DNA of 64,000 nt from a bacterium (GCA_029558515.1 JAKQEM010000039.1:1-64000), one strand, 5' to 3'. Numbered from the stretch's first letter, positions 33,432 to 42,758 are shown. Notes: a model not told the origin generated them from the sequence alone. Translations and numbers: made by a program.

Positions 33432-33615
33432 CTTCCTTCTTTTCTGTCTGCCGCACAGAAAAGAAGCAAAGGAAGCCACCGCGAACCAAAACCCCTCCGG
33501 ACGTGCCTGCGTAGGGATACTCCATGACGGAACAACACTCTATCGCATCGTTTGCATGCTTGGAAATACCGGGCAACACCTCTTCACCCCCCGTGGTTCG
33601 CGGATCCCCTCCGAC
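33432..33615. repeat. Dispersed repeat family 2, copy A
   Basis: Hairpin CTTCTTTTCTGT/ACAGAAAAGAAG at the left end, then a block that matches 61511-61698, including CCACCGCGAACCAAA, CATGACGGAACAAC, ATCGCATCGTT and CCCCCCGTGGTTCGCGG. It occupies most of the 400-bp gap after the Cys-rich gene; no gene is seen in 33427-33827. Confidence 0.88.
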
Positions 33616-33718
33616 ATTGTCATCCTCTGTCCGTTCGTAGCGCCGAGCGCAGCCGAGAAGCGAAGCGACGAGTCGAATGGGCGAGGAGTGCTCATTGCAG
33701 GAGGGAGTATAGGAACAG

Positions 33719-33783
33719 GATTGGGAGTTTTGCTCAGCAAACCACTGTTATGCTGTTACTCTGATATTCTGTTATTCCCATCC
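33719..33783. repeat. Right copy of the direct repeat around the Cys-rich module
   Basis: Counterpart of 31263-31323: ggagttttgctcagca followed by 8-nt units (ctgttatg, ctgttact, ctgatatt, ctgttatt). Confidence 0.6.
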
Positions 33784-33827
33784 ATCTGGCTCCAATCTCT
33801 CATTTCTGCTACAATAAGAGGAAACTC

Positions 33828-34433
33828 ATGCTTCACACAGACACTTTGCCGGCAGCCCCCGTCTCAGGATCTTTCCTGCACGCATTCAGCAGAGGGCTCC
33901 TGCTTTTTTCCGTCGTATTGACAGGGGCACTGTCGCTGTCGTGGACGATCCTTCTGCCGCGTTTCACGCAGTTTGCCGTGGGGGATTTCACGTTCACGGT
34001 CCGTGAGATGGCGGCGAATGAGAGTGCGTTGCGTGCTCAGTTGCAGACGATGGAGGCGGAGCGCATCCGGCTGGTGCTCCCGTTTCAGGACGCTCTCTTC
34101 TCTGTCCTGAAGCAGGAAAAGTATGCGGTGCCTTCCCTGAATGAAGTGCGTCGGGAGGTGCGACATGCCGCGGTGCGCGCACAGACGGGTGATGCCGTTG
34201 TGTTGCAGGAGATGACGTTCGATGCGTCGCAGCGGCGCGTGCAGGTGACGGGAGACGTGCGGGGCGCGGGCGCAAGCAGCATGACGGTGCTCGCTGCATT
34301 CCTGGGGGAAGTGGAGCGCCTGTCCTTCGTAGAGAAGATGGAGCATCCGCCTTTCTCCCGCATCGATGATCCTGAGATCGGCGTCCACTCGCCGTTCCGT
34401 TTCTCGTTCAGCCTCACTCCACTCTTCCGCTGA
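33828..34433 (+). CDS. PilN-like membrane protein
   Basis: A 201-residue bitopic protein: N-terminal cytoplasmic part, one membrane helix (about 24-45), a coiled region (SALRAQLQTMEAERIRL) and a small alpha/beta domain ending MTVLAAFLGEVERLSFVEKM, resembling the periplasmic domain of type IV pilus PilN. Followed directly by a PilO-like gene (TGATG overlap). One of the few genes with a Shine-Dalgarno-like AAGAGGAAA before ATG 33828; TACAAT lies 12 nt upstream of the start. No pilin, PilM or ATPase gene is in the window. Confidence 0.55.
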   Translation: MLHTDTLPAAPVSGSFLHAFSRGLLLFSVVLTGALSLSWTILLPRFTQFAVGDFTFTVREMAANESALRAQLQTMEAERIRLVLPFQDALFSVLKQEKYAVPSLNEVRREVRHAAVRAQTGDAVVLQEMTFDASQRRVQVTGDVRGAGASSMTVLAAFLGEVERLSFVEKMEHPPFSRIDDPEIGVHSPFRFSFSLTPLFR

Positions 34434-35314
34434 TGCGCCTCCTCTCCCGCTGTTCCCGGCTTCGTTGCGCGCCGCTCCTCAGTCTCTCCGTCCTGTTCCT
34501 CACTCTGTCCTTCCTGCTCCTTTCCGCACATGCGCAGGCAGTGGCATCCATGCGGAGAACGGGTTTGCCGGCTGCTCTGCGTCTGCGACAGATCGAGGCG
34601 CGCGCGTCGGTCCTACGGGAACAGAATGATGCGGCGGAACTGCAAGCGGCGCTTCGTACCGGCACGGAAGAGGAGATTTTGCGCATCAGCGTTCTTCCGG
34701 ATGAGCCCGCTCTCGATCGGTTGTTGGCTACTCTCGATCTTGTCTTCTCACATCTGCAGGACCTTGCGGTGCTGCGGGAGTTTCCCACCGTGACCGTCGG
34801 TGAGGCGCGGGAACGCTCCGCCGGGGGGAGCGAGTGGCAATCGGTGCCCGTGACGTTCACCGTGGCGGCGACGGAGGAGGGGGTGGACATCCTGTTTGCC
34901 TTCCTGCGCACGGCGGGGATGCTCACCGTGAGCGATTTACTCTCTCCAGAAGACATCAGCCGACTGCTCACCCTCACCGAGGACCAGAATCCCGCGGCGA
35001 TCACCGCGCTGGAAGAGTTCCTCTCCGTCGATCTTCTGCGGTTTGCGGTCAGCCCCCGTCCGTATCAGGATCAGTTGCTGGGAGCCCTTTCCGCGCCGCT
35101 CTTCGCGCAGGAACTGACCGCGATGCTGGATCTGCCTTCCCGACGCAGCGGCCTCGCCCTCCTCCACGATCTGGCACCCGCGCTGCGTGAACGACATTTG
35201 TGGCCCGTGCGGTTTCTCTCCGTCGCGGATGCGCGCATGGAGGGCGTGAGTGATCCTTGGATGACAGCATCCTTCACACTGGAAGCTGCGGGACGCACGC
35301 CGCATCAGCGGTGA
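34433..35314 (+). CDS. PilO-like membrane protein
   Basis: A 293-residue bitopic protein: membrane helix at about 15-35, a coiled helix (LRLRQIEARASVLREQNDAAEL), then a ferredoxin-like domain around VTFTVAATEEGVDILFAFLRTAG, as in PilO. The C-terminal 110 residues (from about 180) extend beyond a normal PilO (about 200). It starts 1 nt before the end of the PilN-like gene. The pair probably forms the alignment subcomplex of a type IV pilus or secretion system; similarity is moderate. Confidence 0.5.
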   Translation: MRLLSRCSRLRCAPLLSLSVLFLTLSFLLLSAHAQAVASMRRTGLPAALRLRQIEARASVLREQNDAAELQAALRTGTEEEILRISVLPDEPALDRLLATLDLVFSHLQDLAVLREFPTVTVGEARERSAGGSEWQSVPVTFTVAATEEGVDILFAFLRTAGMLTVSDLLSPEDISRLLTLTEDQNPAAITALEEFLSVDLLRFAVSPRPYQDQLLGALSAPLFAQELTAMLDLPSRRSGLALLHDLAPALRERHLWPVRFLSVADARMEGVSDPWMTASFTLEAAGRTPHQR

Positions 35315-35328
35315 TTGCGCCGGAACAC

Positions 35329-35437
35329 TTGACCATCTCGTCTCTATTTCGTAGATTCTTCGTACACACTCTTTCCCCACTCTCCCCTGCGTCAGCGCCA
35401 TTCTCACGGTCGACCTGTCAAAACGCTTGAGAAGCGT
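35329..35437 (+). promoter_or_regulatory. infC operon promoter and leader hairpin
   Basis: TTGACC (35329-35334), 17-nt spacer, TAGATT (35352-35357). The leader of about 80 nt ends in a hairpin (ACGCTT 35423-35428, AAGCGT 35432-35437) 6 nt before the infC start codon. No Shine-Dalgarno sequence is visible, so the hairpin may take part in translational control, as is known for infC-rpmI-rplT operons elsewhere. Confidence 0.6.
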
Positions 35438-35443
35438 CCGCGC

Positions 35444-35935
35444 ATGAACGCGCAGATCACCGCTCCGGTCGTGCTTCTCGTCGCCGATGACGGCACGGCT
35501 GAGACGCTTTCCATTGCCGATGCCATTGCGCGTGCGCAGGCGGCTGAGTCCGATCTCATCGAAGTCTCTCCCAAGGCGGAGCCTCCCGTGGTGAAGATCA
35601 GCGATTTCGGACACTACCTCTATCAACTGCAGAAGAAGGACAAGAAGCAGAAGGCGCATAGCAAGCAGAGCGAAACGAAGATGCTGCGATTTGGTTTTCG
35701 CACGGAGAAGCATGACTTGGATCGTCTGGCCGATCGCGCTCGGGAATTCCTCGCGGAGCGCCACATGGTCAAATTTTCCGTGCGACTCCGGGGCCGAGAA
35801 CTCACCAACAAGGAGTATGCCGTCCAGAAGCTGAAGACTCTCATTACGAGCCTGAGTGATGTCGCGGAAGTGGAGATGGATGTTCGGATGCAGGGCAATC
35901 AGTTCATCGCGGTGGTACGGCCGACGGGGAAGTAG
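35444..35935 (+). CDS. infC: Translation initiation factor IF-3
   Basis: A 163-residue IF-3. N-terminal domain MNAQITAPVVLLVADDG ... DLIEVSPKAEPPVVKISDFGHYLYQLQKKDKKQK, then the C-terminal domain with FGFRTEKHDLDRLADRAREFL and VKFSVRLRGRELTN. It binds the 30S subunit, selects initiator tRNA and prevents premature 50S joining. It starts with a plain ATG, unlike the AUU of enterobacterial infC. The stop codon TAG is the first triplet of a heptamer tract. First gene of infC-rpmI-rplT. Confidence 0.96.
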   Translation: MNAQITAPVVLLVADDGTAETLSIADAIARAQAAESDLIEVSPKAEPPVVKISDFGHYLYQLQKKDKKQKAHSKQSETKMLRFGFRTEKHDLDRLADRAREFLAERHMVKFSVRLRGRELTNKEYAVQKLKTLITSLSDVAEVEMDVRMQGNQFIAVVRPTGK

Positions 35936-35974
35936 GGGGTAGGTTGTAGGCGGTAGGGAGTAGGGGGTAGACAG
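35933..35974. repeat. (TAGGGGG)n heptamer tract after infC
   Basis: Six 7-nt units: taggggg, taggttg, taggcgg, tagggag, taggggg, tagacag. Its first TAG is the infC stop codon. Confidence 0.88.
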
Positions 35975-36054
35975 GTCGATTGGGTGCGGGCAGGAGGGGC
36001 ATTGGTCATTTTCCCTTTGCATCCTTCCTTCTTTTCCCTATACTCCCGGCCCAC

Positions 36055-36249
36055 ATGGGCAAACTGAAGTCCCACAGCGGCGCAAAGAAGCGAGTCCGGC
36101 TCACCGGATCGGGTAAAATGGCGATCAAACGGCATGGGCGCAGCCATCTTCTGCAGCAGAAGAGCAAACGCCAGAAGCGTCTCAATCGCACCGTTCTGGT
36201 GCATCCCACCAATCAGAAGACCTTGAAATCCCTCTTGCCTCACCTCTGA
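36055..36249 (+). CDS. rpmI: 50S ribosomal protein L35
   Basis: A 64-residue basic ribosomal protein with the L35 start MGKLKSHSGAKKRVRLTGSGK and the later KRHGRSHLLQQKSKRQKR. Full length. It is preceded by TATACT (36039-36044) 10 nt before ATG, so an internal, nearly leaderless promoter may add to transcription from infC. rplT follows 1 nt after its stop. Confidence 0.96.
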   Translation: MGKLKSHSGAKKRVRLTGSGKMAIKRHGRSHLLQQKSKRQKRLNRTVLVHPTNQKTLKSLLPHL

Positions 36250-36250
36250 T

Positions 36251-36598
36251 ATGCGTGTCAAACGCGGCATCGTCCGACATCGCAGGCACAAGAAGATTCG
36301 TTCCCTCGCCAAGGGGTATCAGGGTCTGGGGCACACCACCTTCGTCAAAGCCAAGGAGCGCCTCATCAAGGCCGGACAGCATGCGTACCGCGATCGCAAG
36401 AAGAAGAAGCGCACGTTCCGTTCCCTCTGGATCATCCGTCTGAATGCGTCGTTGCGGGAATCTGGCACCAAGTACTCCGTCTTCATCGATCAGCTCCATA
36501 AGAAGGGCATCCAGCTGGACCGCAAGACGCTCTCCGAGATGGCCATCCACGAGCCGGAGGCGTTCAAGAAGATTGTGGAGAGCGTGCAAGGCAAATAA
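36251..36598 (+). CDS. rplT: 50S ribosomal protein L20
   Basis: A 115-residue ribosomal protein: MRVKRGIVRHRRHKKIRSLAKGY, then KAKERLIKAGQHAYRDRKKKKRTFRSLWIIRLNA and the C-terminal LSEMAIHEPEAFKKIV. It binds 23S rRNA early in 50S assembly and in other bacteria also represses its own operon by binding the mRNA leader. Full length; follows rpmI directly. Confidence 0.97.
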   Translation: MRVKRGIVRHRRHKKIRSLAKGYQGLGHTTFVKAKERLIKAGQHAYRDRKKKKRTFRSLWIIRLNASLRESGTKYSVFIDQLHKKGIQLDRKTLSEMAIHEPEAFKKIVESVQGK

Positions 36599-36611
36599 TG
36601 TATTTGCATGT

Positions 36612-37043
36612 ATGGAATCATTAGATGATGCATATGAATTGGGCGACATTGATGCTTTCGTATCGGAATTCGAGGAGGGGTGTGGCAATGTGCCGTTGAA
36701 TATCAAAAGGCTTCTTTGTCTGGCAGGAGAGATCAATGAAGGCTGTTCACAGATGCTATTGAAAATCACAAGGCGAGAGGCTGTTCTGCAGTCGGGGAAA
36801 CTATTTATGAGTCTGATTGATCGATTTGCGCTGGCAGTAGATCACTTGATCGAAAACCGTGGCGGGGAAATGGATGAGCCAAGTGTGCGGAAGCTTCGGA
36901 AGTATTCATCGCATTGTTTGGAGCGTGCGGATCAATGTATGTCGCATTATCACGATTGGCTGCAAGCCGATCGGCAGTTGGATTGCATACAATCTGAAAT
37001 AGCACGGCGATGGGCAGACAAAGGATGGAATGATGAAGGCTGA
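36612..37043 (+). CDS. Hypothetical helical protein
   Basis: A 143-residue soluble, acidic, mostly helical protein (MESLDDAYELGDIDAF ... RRWADKGWNDEG). No family recognised. Codon use and base composition are clearly AT-richer than those of the ribosomal genes 14 nt upstream, suggesting it is not part of the ancestral operon and may be a recent arrival. No signal peptide or membrane segment. Confidence 0.55.
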   Translation: MESLDDAYELGDIDAFVSEFEEGCGNVPLNIKRLLCLAGEINEGCSQMLLKITRREAVLQSGKLFMSLIDRFALAVDHLIENRGGEMDEPSVRKLRKYSSHCLERADQCMSHYHDWLQADRQLDCIQSEIARRWADKGWNDEG

Positions 37044-37084
37044 GAAATCAATAATGAGATAGAAGGATGCGGAACAAGGCAAGG

Positions 37085-37915
37085 TCAATGCAGCAATGCT
37101 CGGATCTCCCCCATCCGCTCCTTCGCAGCTTTCTCCCCTGCATCCATAAAAGCTGTGGCTTTATCGAAGCGGAAGACGGCGGCAGGCATCACGGGGGTGA
37201 TGAGGAGATCGCAGGCGGCCCGGCTCTTCTCCAGTTCTTCATACCCGCGGGAGAGGAATTCCTTCCAGGGCTTTGGCAGCACTTTTTCCAGCGCGAGGTA
37301 GCGGGGGTTGGTGTCGGTGCCGATGACGATATCCGGATGCAGGTGCTCGCGCAGGGTGCGGGCGGGGATGGAGCCGAAGTGCACCAAATCGACGTACTGG
37401 ACACCGTCGATCTCCATGGGCGAGAAGAGGACGGGGATGGCGCTCGTTGCCAGCAGCGCGTCCATCAGCCGCGTCTTTGGCGGGAATACGTGGAGCGTGG
37501 CGTTTCGTAAGATTTCTTCGGTGAAGTCCGGACGGCGCAGGATGCCGGTCCAGTCGATGGGCTTTGTGAGTTGTGCAGCCACGCAGAGAAAGGGAATGCG
37601 GCAGTCTCCGATGCGTGCGTCGCCCAGAGTCGCACCGAGGATCGCTTCCAGATTCTGACGCAGGAGCCCGCCGTGCAGTCCGCCGCTGAGAGGTGCATCG
37701 CTCAGGCGCGCGGCGTTCCGCAGTGTCAGCGAGGCGCAGAGATCATCAAAGATCTCCGTCGTGCCCGTGAAGGCGTACAGCGCCCCCACGATCGCTCCCA
37801 TACTACTCCCCGCTATGCAGTCGGGCCGGATGCCTTCGAGCTCCAACACGTGTAGTACACCTGCATTCGTGATGCCGTATGCGGCGCCGCCGGAGAGGAC
37901 GAGACCGAGGGTCAT
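37085..37915 (-). CDS. Patatin-like phospholipase
   Basis: A 276-residue serine lipid hydrolase. The oxyanion-hole loop is LVLSGGAAYG (a variant of GGGxRG), the nucleophile Ser38 lies in AGSSMGA (GxSxG), and Asp176 (YVDLVHFG) takes the place of the DG[GA] motif, with Leu for Gly. Expected to cleave phospholipids at the membrane. It is the last gene of the V/A-ATPase operon, overlapping the subunit D gene by ATGA, an unexpected partnership. Confidence 0.85.
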   Translation of the reverse strand: MTLGLVLSGGAAYGITNAGVLHVLELEGIRPDCIAGSSMGAIVGALYAFTGTTEIFDDLCASLTLRNAARLSDAPLSGGLHGGLLRQNLEAILGATLGDARIGDCRIPFLCVAAQLTKPIDWTGILRRPDFTEEILRNATLHVFPPKTRLMDALLATSAIPVLFSPMEIDGVQYVDLVHFGSIPARTLREHLHPDIVIGTDTNPRYLALEKVLPKPWKEFLSRGYEELEKSRAACDLLITPVMPAAVFRFDKATAFMDAGEKAAKERMGEIRALLH

Positions 37916-38541
37916 GTTCCCTGCGCCTGGATGCTTGCCTTCACCCGCATGGTGCCCACGATGGCGCCGCGCTCGGATTCATCCAGTTTCATCTTGATGT
38001 ACTTCACCGTTTCCTGCAGATCGGGGATCATTTTGTGTTCCAACGCATTCACGCGACGGCGGGTAGTTTCCAGTTCGATCGCCATGTTTTCGGCTTGTTT
38101 CTCGATCTGCGCCAGTTCGATGAGGAGCGGAAACACGCGCTCGAAGGCTTCCACGGATTCATCGAGCAGTGCGTTGGTCATGGAGAAACCGTACGCGCGG
38201 CCCGTGCGTTCTCGCTGCAGCGAGAAAAGAGGGATGCGCACGCTCATGACGGTCTTGGTGTCCACGGTCAGGCGGGTGACGGCGCGGGGGCTTCCGAGTG
38301 CGTTGTCCATCTCCGCGTCACTCATCCATGCCGATGCGTGCAGGAACGATCGGAACGCTCCGCTCAATTCATCTTCCACATTCCGGCGCACTGCCTTTGC
38401 CCGGCGGACGATCTGCAAAAATTGCTTCATGAGGCCGTCTTGCTTGTCCTTGAGCAGCTTGTGTCCGCGCTGCGCGCTCTTCGCGCGACGTTTGAGATCC
38501 ATCAGTGACATTCTCGTCGGATTGACGCGGAGGAGAGCCAT
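37912..38541 (-). CDS. atpD: V/A-type ATP synthase subunit D
   Basis: A 209-residue central-stalk subunit. MALLRVNPTRMSLMDLKRRAKSAQRGHKLLKDKQDGL is the family N-terminus; the C-terminal helix has ETTRRRVNALEHKMIPDLQ ... IKMKLDESER. Both ends form the coiled coil that rotates in A3B3. Start at ATG 38541. Separated from subunit B by a membrane-protein gene, unlike the usual A-B-D order. Patatin follows with ATGA overlap. Confidence 0.95.
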   Translation of the reverse strand: MALLRVNPTRMSLMDLKRRAKSAQRGHKLLKDKQDGLMKQFLQIVRRAKAVRRNVEDELSGAFRSFLHASAWMSDAEMDNALGSPRAVTRLTVDTKTVMSVRIPLFSLQRERTGRAYGFSMTNALLDESVEAFERVFPLLIELAQIEKQAENMAIELETTRRRVNALEHKMIPDLQETVKYIKMKLDESERGAIVGTMRVKASIQAQGT

Positions 38542-38545
38542 AGTC

Positions 38546-39316
38546 TTAGTTGGAGACGAAGGGAACCGGTCGCTCCCTGTCGTACAGGAGCGTGAGACTG
38601 ATGAGATACAGCGTGCCTGCGATCGCACTTGCCAGGCTGCCGAGGATATCCGCGAGTACCGCGAGCGCAGAGGAGGCGGATCCAAGGAGGGCTTGGGAAG
38701 CGAGTATGAGGAGTTGTGCCGGGACGTAGAGCAGAAGAACGAGTACTGCAAGTTGCAGCAGGATTGGCCAAAAACGTTTGCGAATCATCTGACTGCTCTT
38801 GCGCAGGGCGGGTCGGTAGGCGATGGCTTCCTGGAGAATGAGTACGGGAGAGAAGGCCGTGCGGACGAGGGAGGCGATCATTGCCAAGAGCGGAATCAAG
38901 AGGATCAGGAGCCAGGGCAGGATGGTGGCGGGAGATTCCTGCGTCGGTGCAGTCAGCACTGCGGGGGCAAGTTGCCAGATGATGCCGACAATGGGCAGGA
39001 GGAAGAGGATGCCCCAGAGAAGCGCGATGATGCCGCGCAGGATGCTCGTCAGGAGATACGGCAGGAAGAAGGGCGCCGCCTGCGCGAACACGGCGCGCAG
39101 CGACGTGCGCGTGCGTCCGGCCTTGGCTTGCAGCAACCGTTTCGCGATGAGCAGCACGCACGTGGATCCCCAGACGGTCACGACATTCAAAGCGATACTC
39201 AAGAGCAGCAGGACCAGATTGGATTCCGTGCTCTGCGCCCGGAAGTAGGGCAGCGCATCCTCCATGCGCGGAATCTGTGCAAGGAGGAGCATCGGCAGGA
39301 AGAGAAAGAATCCCAT
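38546..39316 (-). CDS. Polytopic membrane protein inside the ATPase operon
   Basis: A 256-residue protein with about six hydrophobic segments (for example LVLLLLSIALNVVTVWGS, IIALLWGILFLLPIVGIIW, PILLQLAVLVLLLYVPAQLL) and a charged cytoplasmic loop RPALRKSSQMIRKRFW. The pattern resembles DUF-type proteins with a duplicated helix hairpin, but I cannot name a family. It sits between subunits B and D. ATG 39316 is the first usable start, yet the frame stays open and plausible upstream (W-T-F-L-R-K-Q-P), so a non-standard start inside atpB is possible. Confidence 0.65.
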   Translation of the reverse strand: MGFFLFLPMLLLAQIPRMEDALPYFRAQSTESNLVLLLLSIALNVVTVWGSTCVLLIAKRLLQAKAGRTRTSLRAVFAQAAPFFLPYLLTSILRGIIALLWGILFLLPIVGIIWQLAPAVLTAPTQESPATILPWLLILLIPLLAMIASLVRTAFSPVLILQEAIAYRPALRKSSQMIRKRFWPILLQLAVLVLLLYVPAQLLILASQALLGSASSALAVLADILGSLASAIAGTLYLISLTLLYDRERPVPFVSN

Positions 39317-39392
39317 GACCGAGAGTGCGGCAGGTTGCTTGCGCAGGAAGGTCCAGGATTCGCCGATGATGGTGGGGACGGCGCGGGGTATG

Positions 39393-40847
39393 TCAGGCGG
39401 AGGTAGGAAGGTATTTTTCGATGTATGCCGGCTTCACCCGTTTCAGTTCGCTCCGCGGCAGTTCCGCGAGCAGGTTCCAACCGATGGCGAGTGAGTCGAA
39501 GATGGAGCGGTTTTCACGTTCGCCCTGCGCGATGAATTCGCGCTCAAAACGATCGGCGAACTTCAGGTAGGCGCGATCGGTGTCATTCAGCGAGCTCTCG
39601 CCGAGGATAACGGCCAGTTCGCGGATTTCCGTCCCGCGTGCGTAGGCGGAAGTGAGCTGTGCGTCCATGCCGCTGTGGTCCTCGCGCGTGATGCCTTCTC
39701 CCTGGGCCTTGCCCTTCAGGCGCGAGAGCGATCCCATCGGGATGACGGGCGGGATCATGCCGCGTTGGAAGAGGCCGCGATCCAGACGGATCTGTCCTTC
39801 CGTGATGTAGCCGGTTAAGTCGGGGATCGGGTGCGTAACATCGTCTTCCGGCATCGTGAGGATGGGGATTTGCGTGATGGAGCCCTTCTTGCCTCGGATG
39901 CGTCCCGCGCGTTCGTACAGGGTGGCAAGATCAGTGTAGAGGTAGCCGGGGTAGCCGCGGCGTCCCGGGACTTCCTTGCGGGCGGCGGAGACTTCGCGCA
40001 GCGCTTCGCAGTAGTTGGTCATGTCCGTGAGAATGACGGTGACGTGATAATCGAGTTCGAAGGCCAGATATTCGGCGGCGGTAAGGGCGAGGCGCGGCGT
40101 GGCGATGCGTTCGACCACCGGGTTGTCGGCTGTGTTCAGGAAGAGCACCGCGCGCGAGAGTGCGCCCGTGCGTTCAAATTCCTTCTTGAAGTACTGCGCC
40201 TCTTCGAAGGTGATGCCCATGGCGCCGAAGACGACGGCGAATTTTCCTTCTTGGGGATTGGGGACTTGGGATTGGGGATTGGAAGTGGAGCCATTGGAAT
40301 CTGGTTCGCTTCCTCGTTCGACTTCCTCTTTGGTCAGCACTCGGGCTTGGCGTGCGATCTGCGCTGCGAGGGAAGCGTGCGGCAATCCGGCGCCGGAGAA
40401 GATCGGGAGTTTTTGCCCCCGGACCAGCGTGTTGAGCACATCGATCGTCGAGATGCCTGTTTGAATGAAATCCTCCGGGAAATCTCTGGTGAAAGGATTG
40501 ATCGGAGCACCGTTGATGTCGAGTTTCCTATCGGGAACGATGGCGGGTCCGCCGTCGATGGGTGTTCCCGATCCGGAGAACATGCGGCCGAGCATATCTT
40601 TGGAGACGGGCAGTTCGAAGGAGCGACCGAGGAAACGCACCTTGGTGCCGTCCGTTGTGATGCCCTGCGTGGATTCAAAGAGCTGGACGACAGCCAGTCC
40701 TTTGCGGGATTCCAGCACTTTGCCCAAACGCTGCTCGCCGGAGGACAGTTCCACGGAACAGAGCTCGTCGTAAGCGACGCCTTCCACGCCCTCGACGACG
40801 AGGAGCGGGCCGGCGATATCTCGGATGGTCTTGTAGGCGGTGGACAT
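39393..40847 (-). CDS. atpB: V/A-type ATP synthase subunit B
   Basis: A 484-residue non-catalytic nucleotide-binding subunit of the A3B3 head. Motifs: [124 protein letters not shown]. Residues about 189-199 ([13 protein letters not shown]) are an in-frame heptamer tract before FAVVF, in a loop that varies in length in the family. TGA end overlaps the unread part of the next gene. Confidence 0.96.
   Translation of the reverse strand: MSTAYKTIRDIAGPLLVVEGVEGVAYDELCSVELSSGEQRLGKVLESRKGLAVVQLFESTQGITTDGTKVRFLGRSFELPVSKDMLGRMFSGSGTPIDGGPAIVPDRKLDINGAPINPFTRDFPEDFIQTGISTIDVLNTLVRGQKLPIFSGAGLPHASLAAQIARQARVLTKEEVERGSEPDSNGSTSNPQSQVPNPQEGKFAVVFGAMGITFEEAQYFKKEFERTGALSRAVLFLNTADNPVVERIATPRLALTAAEYLAFELDYHVTVILTDMTNYCEALREVSAARKEVPGRRGYPGYLYTDLATLYERAGRIRGKKGSITQIPILTMPEDDVTHPIPDLTGYITEGQIRLDRGLFQRGMIPPVIPMGSLSRLKGKAQGEGITREDHSGMDAQLTSAYARGTEIRELAVILGESSLNDTDRAYLKFADRFEREFIAQGERENRSIFDSLAIGWNLLAELPRSELKRVKPAYIEKYLPTSA
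40251..40282. repeat. (GGGGATT)n heptamer tract inside atpB
   Basis: Units ggggatt, ggggact, tgggatt, ggggatt with a strict 7-nt period. Translated on the minus strand as [10 protein letters not shown]. Confidence 0.9.
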
Positions 40848-40850
40848 GGG

Positions 40851-40941
40851 AGGGGTTGGGGATTAGGGGTTGGGGATTGGGGATTGGGGATTGGGGATTC
40901 GGGATTCGGACTTCGGGACTCATAACTCATAACTCATCACT
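40851..40941. repeat. Composite heptamer tract between atpA and atpB
   Basis: About 90 bp of 7-nt units that change type: (ggggttg/ggggatt)n, then gggattc, ggacttc, then actcataactcat units. It fills the entire gap between the two ATPase genes; the atpA stop lies at its right end. Confidence 0.93.
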
Positions 40942-42719
40942 CACGCACCCGTGCGCAGGGTTTCGATCTGGGTGCGAATCGTCGCATCAAGCGTATCGAA
41001 GTCGTTCATGTTTTCTTCCGGAATCAGGTGCGCTTGGGTGATCTGTTCTTTGACGGTGAGTGCGCGGAGTTTGTGCATATCGAAGTCCTCCGCTTCCACT
41101 ACGGGCAGCGCGTGATCGAAGAACGTGAGGATGGTACGCAGCAGACGGTGCTGTTTCTTCAACGAGGTATATGCGTCGATGGGATCGTAGGCGTTCTGGA
41201 AGAGGAAGTCTTCGCGAATCATGCGCGCCGTTTCCAGGGTGAGCTGTTCCCGGGGCGAGAGGGCATCGGTGCCCACAAGGCGGACGATTTCCTCCAAGCG
41301 GCTCTCTTCCTGCAGAATCTTCATGGCGCGTTCGCGGTTTTCCACAAATTCCTCCGCGACGGATCGGCCGAAGTAGTCGGCGAGGTTATCGGCGTAGAGC
41401 GTGTAGCTCTGCAGCCAATTGATGGCGGGGAAGTGGCGGCGGTACGCGAGTTTGGCATCCAGCGCCCAGAAGACTTTGGTGACGCGCAGCGTGTTCTGCG
41501 TGACCGGTTCGGAGAAGTCTCCTCCCGGGGGTGACACCGCGCCGATGACGGTGAGCGATCCTTTGCGTTTATCACCACCCAGACAGTCGACGGTGCCTGC
41601 ACGTTCGTAGAAGCCCGCCGTGCGGGAACCGAGGTAGGCGGGGTAGCCTTCCTCACCGGGCATCTCTTCCAGACGGCCGGAAATTTCGCGCATTGCTTCG
41701 GCCCATCGGGAGGTGGAATCGGCCATGAGCGCCACGTCGTATCCCATGTCGCGGTAGTACTCGGCGATGGTTATCCCCGTATAGACGCTCGCTTCGCGGG
41801 CGGCTACCGGCATGTTGCTGGTGTTGGCGATGAGAACGGTACGTTTCATGAGTGGTTCGCCGGAATGCGGATCGATGAGGTGCGGGAATTCTTTCAGCAC
41901 CTCCGTCATCTCGTTGCCGCGCTCGCCGCAGCCGATGTAGACGATCACCTGCGCGTCGCAGTACTTGGCCAAGCTTTGCTGGGTGACGGTCTTGCCTGCG
42001 CCGAAGGGGCCCGGAATGGCGCCGGCACCGCCTTTGGCGATGGGGAAAAGGGTATCGAGGATGCGCATGCCGGTGACGAGCGGTGTCGTCGGGATGCCCT
42101 TGGCGGAGACGGGGCGCGGAATGCGGATGGGCCAGCGCTGGAGCATGGATACGGAAATGGGATGAGGGATTGGGGATTCGGGATTTGGAGTGATCACGGC
42201 GATGGTTTCTTCAATGGTGAATGACCCCTTCCTGATGTCCGTGACGGTTCCCGCGACGCCGGGAGGCACCATGATGCGGTGTTCGATGAGCGTCGTCTCC
42301 TGCACCGTTCCCAGAATATCGCCGCTGACAACGTTTGCACCCTTCTCGACCGACGGGACGAATGTCCATTTTTGCGCGCGGTCGATGGCGGGGACGGAAA
42401 TGCCGCGGGTAATGTACGGGCTTTTGGCCTCTCTCTCGATGAGTGGCAGCGGACGCTGGATGCCGTCGTAGATGGAGGTGAGGAGCCCCGGCGCAAGATC
42501 CACCGAAAGCGTCTGTCCCGTCAGTTCCACGGGTTCCCCGGGTCCGATGCCGGAGGTTTCCTCGTAGACTTGGATGGAAGCCGTATCGCCGTGCAGCTCG
42601 ATGACTTCGCCGATGAGGCGCTCTTTGGAGACGCGAACGACTTCGTACATTTTCGCGCTCTTCATGCTGTCTGCGACGACGAGCGGACCGGCGACTTTGA
42701 TGATGGTGGCGGTGGGCAT
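40941..42719 (-). CDS. atpA: V/A-type ATP synthase catalytic subunit A
   Basis: A 592-residue catalytic subunit. N-terminal beta barrel ([19 protein letters not shown]), the A-specific non-homologous insert ([23 protein letters not shown]), P-loop GPFGAGKT at 237-244, [46 protein letters not shown] and [13 protein letters not shown]. It hydrolyses or makes ATP coupled to ion flow. Residues about 177-188 ([13 protein letters not shown]) come from a heptamer tract, in the linker before MLQRWPIR. The catalytic Lys, Glu and Arg regions are intact. Confidence 0.97.
   Translation of the reverse strand: MPTATIIKVAGPLVVADSMKSAKMYEVVRVSKERLIGEVIELHGDTASIQVYEETSGIGPGEPVELTGQTLSVDLAPGLLTSIYDGIQRPLPLIEREAKSPYITRGISVPAIDRAQKWTFVPSVEKGANVVSGDILGTVQETTLIEHRIMVPPGVAGTVTDIRKGSFTIEETIAVITPNPESPIPHPISVSMLQRWPIRIPRPVSAKGIPTTPLVTGMRILDTLFPIAKGGAGAIPGPFGAGKTVTQQSLAKYCDAQVIVYIGCGERGNEMTEVLKEFPHLIDPHSGEPLMKRTVLIANTSNMPVAAREASVYTGITIAEYYRDMGYDVALMADSTSRWAEAMREISGRLEEMPGEEGYPAYLGSRTAGFYERAGTVDCLGGDKRKGSLTVIGAVSPPGGDFSEPVTQNTLRVTKVFWALDAKLAYRRHFPAINWLQSYTLYADNLADYFGRSVAEEFVENRERAMKILQEESRLEEIVRLVGTDALSPREQLTLETARMIREDFLFQNAYDPIDAYTSLKKQHRLLRTILTFFDHALPVVEAEDFDMHKLRALTVKEQITQAHLIPEENMNDFDTLDATIRTQIETLRTGA
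42159..42193. repeat. (GGGATTC)n heptamer tract inside atpA
   Basis: Units gggatga, gggattg, gggattc, gggattt, ggagtga. Read in frame on the minus strand as [11 protein letters not shown]. Confidence 0.88.
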
Positions 42720-42758
42720 AGAGAGGTGAGAAAGGTGAGGAAGGGCAGGAAGGGAGGA

